Assembly (NCBI GenBank): GCA_007115705.1
Contig: QXEO01000549.1
Location: 744,001 to 808,000, forward strand
Length of the DNA stretch: 64,000 nucleotides
Origin: Dactylis glomerata
Lineage: Eukaryota; Streptophyta; Magnoliopsida; Poales; Poaceae
Reading direction: 5' to 3'
Each line of letters begins with the position of its first letter. Positions within the stretch are counted from its first letter, which is position 1. Of this stretch, positions 55,434-64,000 are shown one piece after another. The position numbers and the translations under genes are program-made. A model generated the notes under the pieces. It had not been told where the DNA came from. It did no database searches and was given only the letters and a program-made list of their open reading frames with translations.

Positions 55434-56500
55434 TTTCCAACACCATTCAACCTTTTTGAATCAACTCTTAGAGATGAAAACCAACATAGACCAGAGGTCT
55501 AAATACACCTTGATACAAATAAATAACAAGATCTGAACAAAAATCAAGGCGAAAAACAAAAGCTAAACGCAGTACTGGAAAAAGAGAACACTCGTTGAAC
55601 GAAAAGAGTGAAAACTAGAGTGTTCTAGGCAATGAAAACAGAGCGTGTCTCTCTCCAAAACAACATGATGTGATCCAACCATTTATTGCAGCAAACAAAA
55701 CAAAAGAAAACTGAAATCAAAAAAGTAAAGACGCTCCAAGAAAATGCATAGTATATGAAGCAATAAAAATATAGTGTCTTGAAAGGTGACCTGATTTTTG
55801 TCGATGAAGAAGGGGTGTCTCGGGGCATCCCCAAGCTGTGATGCTTGTACCTCTTGGATATTTCTTGGGGTGACATGGGCATCTCCAAGATTGAGCTTTT
55901 GTCCATACTTCATCTCAACTCATCATTCTCCTTCCCTACACTTGAAAACTTTCTTCATACAAAACTTCACACAATTCTTATTAGCAACATTAGTGTAAGC
56001 AAGATAGTAGATCCACCTTTGGTTCAGTTTCAACTCAAGTATAGCACATATTAACACATAAGCTACTGTAGAAACTTCCTCAAAAAGTTCCATGATCAAA
56101 AGAACTCAAAAAGAAAGGGATCAAGAGGCAAATGCAAATAATGGCAGAAATCTTTCAAAACAAAATAGCTGGTAAAGATCGATTTTTCTGAGGATCTTAT
56201 GTTGCTCAAATCAAAAAGTGCAAAACTAATTAAAGTTTGGCAATAACCTGGGGCATGTGCACAAGAAATCGCAGATCAAAAAGACGTCCTGAGAATTTTC
56301 ACAAATTTTTACGGTACAGCACAGAAATCTGTTTCAGGACAGCAACTTCCCCAAATCTTACCTTCTTCCAATTAGAGGTTCTTCTTGGCACAAAAACGAA
56401 AAAAAGGAAAGGTCATTACTGTAGTAATAAGTTCCAAGACTCAACAAAAAGAAAAAGTACTAAAAAGAAAACGTTGGGTTATCTCTGTCGTGGAATTTTA
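55434..56500 (-). mobile_element. gypsy interior fragment
   Basis: It resembles the interior at 52471-52936 in composition and phrases (GGCATCCCCAAGCTG, ACTCTTAGAGATG). It is probably the continuation of that or a related element beyond the inserted LTR. No coding domain was recognised. Confidence 0.5.
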
Positions 56501-57794
56501 GTGACAGTAGCCATCGGGATGGCTTAACGGAGGGGCTCGACGGTGTGCGACGATGGGTCCGGCTCAAGATTTTGTAACTAGGACACCAATGATTTACCCA
56601 GGTTCAAGGCCCTCCATGCCGGAGGTAACACCCCTACTTCCTGCCTTGTTTCTTATTATCGGCACACGGTGGCTACAAGGCTCCTCGAGCTATTCGGTCT
56701 AGAGGAGGAAGAAGAAGGATCGAATCTCCCTAGCCTAAGAGTCCAGGCCCCCTTATATAGGCGGGGGCCTGGTTACAGGTTAGGTGGCCGGCTGCCCGGC
56801 TGCCGGCTCCTCCGTGGGCGCGGTCTTGACGTGGCCCCGCCGTCCTCTGACTCCCTGTCTGACGATGGCAACTTTATAAAGTGCCTTTCCCCCTTGGACC
56901 GGCATCTCCGAGGCATATGCCCTCTGTTCTGTCTCAGATCCTTTCGTGGGGAAGGCTCCTGCCCGTTGATTGGTGGAGACCGGGCGTGGCTGGCATCACG
57001 CTTGTTCCCCACTTCTATCGATCTTGTCGGGGCCAGGCTTCTTTTGGCAAAGCAGCCGTTGGAGGAGTTTCGTCGTCTTCGTCGGCTCTGGCTCTCCTCG
57101 GTGAAGTCACCAGCCGGCTGTTGGCGCAGCCGGCCCTTCAAATGGATCCGGCCTTTCTGGCTTAACATCGTGGAGATTCCTGGGATGTCAGCCGACAGAT
57201 GGCTCTGCCCTTGGCCTACCCTGGTAGTCATCCCCATGACACTAGCCCCCAAAACTGGCGAAGTCCCATGGGTTAGCATGGGGCTTCAATGGGTTCTATT
57301 CCTCACCGAAGTTTACTCGCATCCATCAAAGTCCCAGGATCCTTCGTCTGGCTCGGAGATCGTCGCTCCTATGGCCAAGTCTCGTGGGGTGTTGCCGGCC
57401 GTCTCGGGACGTGCCGGCTCCAGGATCGATCCGGCTTCGGGCTGCTCCGCAGCCGCTAGCCGACGCCTGGCCCCTCGGAACTTGAACCGCTTCGAGCCCT
57501 GAACCCACGCTGCAACTGACCTGAGTGCCGCAGCGTAACGTCCTGTCGCTTGGACTCTTTGGTCTCCATAATGATTCCGTGAAATGTCATGCGGCGTGGC
57601 GCTGCTTGCGTCAGTGATATGTCCCATCGAATCATCACGCGTCTGATCTGTCCATCTACGCACATTAAACCGGCTCGGCTTTTCACACCTCGCCTCCTTT
57701 AAAGCCTCGGAGCTCTCGAGGGTTTACTCCCACTTCTTTGCGCCTTCGTCCTCCTTGCCGAGCAGCCCCTCCCCCTTTCCAGCTTGCCTTCGCC
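56501..57794 (+). repeat. LTR-like promoter region upstream of B3 pseudogene
   Basis: It starts around TGACAGTAGCCATCGGGATG and includes GATTTACCCAGGTTCAAGGC and a CCTTATATAGG box at 56751. Such sequence is common in Pooideae gypsy LTRs. It runs into the leader of the 57795 ORF without a recognised PBS. Confidence 0.55.
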
Positions 57795-58609
57795 ATGTCA
57801 TCGACTGGAGGTCTCGGGAGTGCTGGTGCCGAAGGACCCGGCGGATCGAGCGGGCGCAAGCGTGCCCGCCCGTTTGGGAGCAAGAACAAGGTGAAGGACC
57901 CGGCGGCGACTCCGCCGGTGCCCCGCAAGCGCGGCCACCAGCTGGGCAGCCGCAACAAGAAGACTCTGGCGGCCCTTGCGGCTGCGGTCACCGTGGATTC
58001 TGCTGGGGCGGCACCCGCCGCCGCCGCCGTGGCCCCCACTAGAGCGGTCACCACCGAAGCCGCTGTCGTGACTCCCGCTGGAGCGGTCGCCACCGCCACC
58101 GCCGCCGTGACTCCTATCGAGGCGGCTGCCGCCATCATCGGCGCCGCGATTTCTGTCGGGGCGGCTCCCCTGGCTTTGCCACTGAGGGCGTCGGTGGCTC
58201 GGCTAGCGCCGCCGCCAACGTGGTGCGTAAGCCCCGGCGCCCACCGGCGCAGCAGCGGCTCTCCTGCACCTCAGAGCATGGGTTCACCACCTTCGTGGCC
58301 CATATTCGGGCTGGGTGCGAGATGCGTCTGCCACTCCCCTTCAAGTTCGTCGACACCCTGGGGGAGAACCCCCTGATGCGCGCCATGGTGGAGGAGGGCA
58401 GTGGTGGCCAGCCGCTGTACCCCGTCGAGGTCTACCATGACGCCATGGGGAAGAGCTACCTTCGTGACAACTAGCCAAAGTTCATCAAGGAATACGACCT
58501 GAAGATGGGTTGGTCCCTCATCTTCACCCGCCGCACCGAGTCGCCCTTCCTCTGCGTCCGCGTCATCGACACCTCCGGCTGCGCCCGCGCCTACTCCACC
58601 TGGCCGTGA
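57795..58609 (+). pseudogene. AT-hook-like plus B3-domain protein, broken
   Basis: ATG 57795 gives MSSTGGLGSAGAEGPGGSSG, then two basic repeats KRARPFGSKNK and RKRGHQLGSRNKK that resemble AT-hooks, and a long Ala-rich spacer. A one-base frameshift near 58157 moves to the frame SCTSEHGFTTFVAHI, LPFKFVDTL, YPVEVYHDAMGKSYLRDN. A TAG at a usual Trp position (about 58472) follows, then PKFIKEYDLKMGWSLIFTRR and SPFLCVRVID, ending at the TGA at 58607. The second half fits a plant B3 DNA-binding domain. It would be a nuclear DNA-binding protein if intact. It sits directly behind an LTR-like promoter. Confidence 0.65.
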
Positions 58610-58800
58610 ACGGCGAGCGCCTCCAAGGCTCCTTCCTCGACGGCGGCCTCATCAGTGGAAGACTCCTGGAGCCTGGGGTGGAGGAGCTCCTTTTGTTGCA
58701 TCGGCCCTTAGCGTGACCTTCTTTATGTAATCGCCCGCTTAATGTCAAGAACTTTTAGTTTCCTGCAAATCCCATTCGCTGTGCTCTTGTGCAAGCTCGT
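58610..58800. other. 3' flank of B3 pseudogene
   Basis: This may include 3' UTR-like sequence. The last five bases (CTCGT) are the left target site of the following LTR. Confidence 0.35.
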
Positions 58801-59227
58801 TGTAACATCCAAGTTTTCAAATATAAAATTTCATCATGCATTCATGGCATATTGCATGGCATTGTCATTATAAAGCCTTGAAATCACAATTCTTCAAGGA
58901 GCACTATTTATTTTCCCCATTTTTACACGAAACTTGGACACAAAGAGTTTCAGAAAGTTTATATTTCAAATAGCTCCATTGTTTATGGAAGCAAATACTA
59001 AAATTTTCTAGTAACTATTTTGTGTACCAAACTTTACTTTGAGGTGCTTCAAAATATGTTTCAATTGTTTTATTTCAGAAGCACCACTGTTTATTTATCA
59101 ACATAATATTTGTGAAAACCAAATTTCATTGGAAAGCTATTATTCAAGGTATAGCTTCCTAATTTGGAGACTATGTTTAAATCCTTTTAAATTTATTATT
59201 TGCAAAATATCACAAAATCTTTGTTTA

Positions 59228-61275
59228 TCTATTATATAATTAAAACACAAGAGAAAGAACGGCTAAGATTAACCACCAATTGAACAACGCCAAGCAACGG
59301 TTACGATTGGCATAAAAAACAAGCGCTTATTTGAAAGAAAAAAGTCGTATACATGCTGTTGTAGTCAAGACCGATTAAGAAAAAGGCACGGAGACAAAAC
59401 CAGCTCGCGTACGTTAGCTAGAAATCCGGGACAGATACAGTTTGAATCTATTTAGAACAAGAAGCACGGCCTTCCGTCTCTCATCTCTCTTTAATCTAAC
59501 CTTCCGCATAGATGACTATTGACAGTATGCGTGCGCGGAAGATCAGCTGGAAGAAAGGTTACAATTTGATTCTCTCCAGCCTCCTAGAAGAACCCGAGGC
59601 ATCGGCAGTCAGAGGTCACGGTGGCACTGTCTCGCGCGCGGCCATGCCGAGAGCCCGAGATGCGGACCAGGTCGCTGCGTCGGCCGTAGGTCCGAACTGA
59701 CTGTCAACTCCCTTGTGGATTTGCTCATGTGCTTCAGCTGCAATCAAATCTTGAAAACACGACGAGAGGCACAACGAGGTCGAACCAGCTTCAGGAATAT
59801 GACGACAAACTGCACACATCATCCCAGGATCGTCTCATCTACGAAAGCATCGTGTGCATAGTAGCTCTTAGTTTACTTGGAGATTTTAATATACAGAATA
59901 GTACACTATTACGTCATGCATTGCGGTCTACGATCAAGGATCGATCGATGGAAATTACAGTAAGAAACATGGACAAACGTGAAATAGAAGAAGAGCAATT
60001 CACCGACTTGGTACATGCATGCATAGTCTCCGGTCCTGTCAAAGGAAGCTGCATAAGTTCTGAAGGTCGAAGAGAAATCGTCCGAGAAATCTCTCAAAGA
60101 AACACTTGCATGATTACATAGTCGTCCATTAATATATGATGCGACCATGAAGTGCTTTTGATTAAAAGAAAAGAAGAAGGTCAGCGTCAGATAAAATTGG
60201 TATGTGTTTATAATCTATTCACAAATTCTCATATTTCATATCTAAGTGAACCAATGGCCAAATTTAAACCATATTACACGGACGTGAGGGCAAACAACTA
60301 CGCCCTCCGATCAGAAATAAGTGTCGGTGACTTAGTACAAATTTGGTACTAAGTTAGTATAAAATCACCGACACTTATTTCCGATCGGAGGGAGTAGCAC
60401 TTATCAATATCAAATAATACACATAGTCTTGCTAGCAATGAACTAAATTACATAATTGTACATTTTACTCACAACCAAGAACAAATATTATCTTCTTCAC
60501 AAAGCAGAATTGAACCTATAATATATTTACAGATTAAGGACCAAGGGATGAAGGTGGTGGCAAGCATTTGTGTGTGGCTAAATCTCACCCTCCCATGAAT
60601 CCAAGTTGAAGTGGACATGACTTTGGATTTATTAGTATTGTTGGGGTTTCTTCCATGGTATTATTTCACAATGAAGATGGGATTGAGTATGATTCTTCTA
60701 GCAATTTATGATGAATATACATCAAAAATAATTTCCCTTTGAGTGGCAAGCTAGCGACATAGGAAATTAGATGAATACGAGAGAGCATGCATGTACCGAA
60801 GCATATAAAGGCTTCGGTAATTAAAACGACCATTAAGAAGTCGAGGTGAGAGAAATTCTTTCTGAAATATGGACCATTAGTGTTCAAATTCAACAAGTAA
60901 TGTAAAATTTGTTCCAAAGTTATTGGCATAACATAGGTACTATCAAGGATCGGAAGTGGAAGACACAAAGCGCAACACTTTGGTACGAAAGTTAACGATT
61001 TTGGCTGGTAGATAGGGATCTTAATCTATTAGTTTTCCGTCGTTACAGAAAACTTGACCGGAAGTTTTTTGTGTGAAATAATTATGTTTACTAATATGTA
61101 CACATCAGCTATAATTATTATAAATCTTGAATTCTATATTAGTGCTTAAATATGTAGTAATAATAAAGAAAATCTTCTTAAGTTTGGCTGCAAAGTAAAA
61201 AAATGTAAGGCAAAGTATTAAATATGATAACAATTACTACATCTAGCCACGCAAATGCGTGGGATTGAAGCACAC
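59228..61275 (+). mobile_element. Helitron-like insertion
   Basis: TCTATTATATAATTAAAAC follows an A at 59227, as expected for a Helitron 5' end. CTAGCCACGCAAATGCGTGG at 61243-61262 forms the terminal hairpin and resembles the terminus at 26971. A CTRR end is not obvious, so the 3' limit is approximate. Interior ORFs (59512-59700, 59729-60121) are not recognised. Confidence 0.5.
60301..60394. mobile_element. Stowaway-type MITE
   Basis: This is a 94-bp near-perfect hairpin: CGCCCTCCGATCAGAAATAA at the left and CCGATCGGAGGGAG at the right, with TA duplications at 60299-60300 and 60395-60396. It lies within the Helitron-like insertion. Confidence 0.92.
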
Positions 61276-61618
61276 TTTTAGAGTTTAGGAGTGGTCACAT
61301 TTGGTTTTATCCAAATCAGAATAGTATAGCATATTCAAAACCCAAAACAGTTTTCAGAAAAACAAAAGAAAAAGTAAAACAGAGAAAAAAAATAAAAAGA
61401 AGAAGGCAGCAGCCAACTTGGGCTGCACCCGGGAATCAGCCGGCCCAGATCACCCCGAACCAGCCCAGTCCAACTCTCCCCTCCTCTCTCTCACCGCCAA
61501 GCGGGTCCCGCATGTCAGAACGTTCTTCCCCCCCTGATTTCTCTCCTGGAATGGAAACGCTCGCCGGACTTACTCCCCCGGTGATTTCTCATAGATTAAT
61601 GGCCATCAAGACCTCTCC

Positions 61619-61625
61619 TATAAAG
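61619..61625 (+). promoter_or_regulatory. TATA box of long LTR
   Basis: TATAAAG in a GC-rich context is followed by CCTCTCCTTTCCCTTCTTCC. Confidence 0.6.
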
Positions 61626-63562
61626 CCCCGCGCCCTCCTCTCCTTTCCCTTCTTCCCTCTTCTCAATTCCGAGCTGCCAGGCTACACGAATTGCTCACCA
61701 CCGCATCTGACTTCCGCCACTGTTTTCGTCGGAAACCAGCACTCCGGTGAGACCCCGCGCCCTCCTTCTGGTCCCAGTAGGTTTCTCTCTCCCTCGCGCA
61801 CCTGCTCATGCCAGTATCTTGCTCTAAGCCGCAGTGAATCCAGATCCCCGACGACCACCGAAGCCGCCGTCGACTCCAGCCCTCCTCGACATCGCCTCGA
61901 GAAGCGAACGTCGCCGCCGATCAAGTATTCGAGACCGCCGTCATCTGCTGAACGCCGTCCGCTACTTCATGGCCATCGCCGCTCGTCGGAACCTCGCCAC
62001 CGTCAAGCACCAGTACCACCTCGCCGGAAAAGCTCCACGCCGGTGAGCAATCCCCCTTTGATCGTCCTCGTCCCTCGGATCTGAATCCAGCGGCCGAGAT
62101 TAGATCTCAATCCCGAATCAGTACCAGCCTATTGCGTTGCGCCACGTCGCAGCCAGTCAACCCCCCCCCCCCCCCAGTCAACCGGTCAAAATCTGAATTC
62201 AAATTCAAATTGCAGATTCTGTACTGATCTTGTAAAATCCATATAAAATCAAATACTTTGTCAAAAATTACAAACTTGATATCTCTGAAATCCTTGAAAT
62301 GTGTAGAATCCATTTATGCAGAGAAACATCAGTGGTTCTGTGAAAAGTTTTGATTGAAAAATAAAATGGCAAAATGAGTTTCAAACCCTAATAAATTCAT
62401 AACTTTTGTTCTGTAAGTCCAGATGCTACAAATTTGTAGTCTATGGAATCCTTGGAACACATAGAACACTTTAGAATATAAATTTTTTCAAAGTTGATAC
62501 GTGCATAAACTTGCTACTGTTAAATTTGTTCAAATCACTATTTTCATTACCATTTGAAATCTAAAAACTATTTTTGAGTGAAACCACTTGCAGTAGCTCC
62601 ATGTTACTGTCATCTAACCAGTGGTATATCAAACCTATTTTTACAGTACAGTACCAAACCAGAACCTATTTTTAGAAGTGTTATCTTATTTTGTCAAATG
62701 AACTATTTGTTCAATGCATTGATAATTGTTTAATAAAACTTTTCCAACACCACACTTGTTTTCTAAAACATCATGTTTCATCTTATACAACATTTTCACA
62801 CACCCACTTAGTGTGTGAAATTAAAAAGAATTTTGCATACATGCATACATGTCTTTGATTGTCATTAGAAATAGATTATTTATTGCTTGAATGTTTTGTT
62901 TGTATAGATTGTCAAGAGGAGCAAAACAACCTTTGTGACTGTTGTGAGTGTGCAAGCTGTTACCAAGGCAAGTGACACACATGTCCCTTTACCCATTTAC
63001 TTTACTTTATGCATTAGTGTATTCACTACTTGTAGTATGCATGATAGGTGATGTTTTCAAAGAAAAAGAGTTGCTTTGCTAGATCCTAGTAGTGTTTAGC
63101 TATCCCTTAAAACCTACCTATTAGGATGCTAAATACTTTGAAAAATATTGATGCCATGCTATGATCACTTGTCAAAGTGTTTTATAAACAAATTAAGAAC
63201 TTCAACTAAAATGAATCACCTGGGTGGATTGGTTTGATAAGAGGCGGCGATGTAGGTGACTTCTGGGGCACAGGCCTCGTCGAGAGGATGTGTACTCAGA
63301 ATGCCACTCGGGATGGCCACCCAGGATTAAAGAGGTTAACATGTCTTCCATGCTTAGAGTACTTCCAGTGCAGCCTTATGACAATATGGGCTCTGTCTTG
63401 ACTGATTAGATGTGAGGGTGCAACTTGTGTGCAAGAAGATGGCTGGTAGTTGAATTGTAGGTTGGGAACGGATCTTGCCAGTTGGTTGCTCTCTTCTTCT
63501 AAAAGGTCTCGTCTCATTTTATGTATGGGCGTAAAATGAGTCTTAAGGTGAAAGTGCAGAAC

Positions 63563-63591
63563 CCCTGCAGGGTGTCAAACTAATCGATTAG
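63563..63591 (+). promoter_or_regulatory. Palindrome pair in long LTR
   Basis: CCCTGCAGGG (63563-63572) and CTAATCGATTAG (63580-63591), seven bases apart, are followed by GCCGTGTCCTCGGTTATGGAC. This is the same order and spacing, in the sense direction, as in the other long LTRs, with matched arm changes. Confidence 0.75.
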
Positions 63592-64000
63592 CCGTGTCCT
63601 CGGTTATGGACAATTTGAGTCTCTAGACATGGAATGTATGGAAGAATCTCATCACCATTTCTGAATGACTAAAATCTATCTAGAAACCCCTAGGTAGGGG
63701 CTCAGGGCCATACACTCTGAGGGGTGGTGGTTTCTGTTGTTCCGACTTTGTTGAATTGCGCCCAATGCTACATAACTTGCAACTATGTAGTATTTGGGGG
63801 TTATTTCGACCCTTGAAAATAAAATCTTCTAAAGAAAATTTTGGAAAAGAATAGGACAAAATTGGCTTTATGCAAACTAGCCCAGAGATCCACTAGCCAA
63901 ATAGCATGTAGCTAGTTCTTTCACAACTGCCACCAAATAAGTGTCATTTGCCAGTACATCATTGTACTGACCCCCATTCATGGGGCTGCATAATCCAATG

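Larger units (their letters stand above)
58801..64000 (+). repeat. Long LTR, right end outside window
   Basis: It starts TGTAACATCC. After the Helitron-like insertion (about 59228-61275) it resumes with an A-rich tract. A GC-rich promoter with TATAAAG (61619-61625), a CT-rich leader and a long A/T-rich transcribed part follow. The palindrome pair at 63563-63591 shows kinship with the 4.8-kb LTRs. A run of 14 C lies at 62161-62174. The 190-codon ORF over the promoter looks accidental. Confidence 0.75.

Noticed and set aside
61512..62084. 190-codon protein in the right-hand LTR
   Set aside because: It spans the TATA box and CT-rich leader; composition (Ser/Pro/Arg) follows base composition.

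Overview
This window is repeat-dominated nuclear DNA from a grass, most likely a Pooideae species (wheat, barley, oat or ryegrass relatives). The evidence is the mixture of long Ty3/gypsy-type LTRs, CACTA, Mutator (MULE), Helitron and Stowaway elements. I found no intact host gene. Almost all coding sequence belongs to transposable elements and most of it is broken.

Layout, left to right. 1-1412 is the end of an LTR inserted into a large MULE. The MULE (copy A, about 1413-21765) carries two convergent genes: a FAR1/MURA-type transposase on + (1413-4901) and a Ulp1-like (C48) cysteine protease gene on - (exons from 19449 down to 5059). The protease gene is split by a 7.1-kb CACTA element (7383-14519, target duplication ATG). 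The CACTA holds subterminal repeat arrays, two decayed RNase H1 N-terminal-like domains with membrane tails, an acidic/proline-rich ORF, an AT-rich 116-bp satellite and a transposase remnant. A second, internally deleted MULE (copy B, about 21766-25378) follows directly, and then gene-fragment DNA ending at a Helitron 3' terminus (27002).

That Helitron end interrupts the gag of a minus-strand gypsy element (gag 27003-27200, tRNA-Asp-type PBS, LTR 27321-40700). Its LTR is split by a very young element at 28497-40360: two apparently identical 4789-bp LTRs, a 2286-bp interior encoding only a five-zinc-knuckle gag-like protein, and a perfect CAGGG target duplication.

From 40701 to 47793 there are Helitron termini, a tandem 0.49-kb duplication, a Stowaway MITE, a hairpin-repeat cluster and the 5' part of an LTR element with an initiator-Met PBS and a gag start. 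From 47794 to 58800 lie a decayed gypsy-associated PF04195-type gene, a gypsy LTR (51083-52470) with part of its interior, a truncated relative of the 4.8-kb LTR (52937 to about 55433), and an LTR-like promoter region followed by an AT-hook/B3 pseudogene. From 58801 to the end is another long LTR holding a Helitron-like insertion, which itself holds a Stowaway MITE.

The most interesting points are: (1) two palindromes in the transcribed part of three different long LTRs whose arms changed in a matched, compensatory way; (2) the transposase-plus-Ulp1 MULE with its AAGTTG-rich introns and inverted 142-bp repeats; and (3) the tail-anchored RNase H1-N-like domains inside the CACTA. All family assignments are from recognition of motifs by eye; no database search was run.
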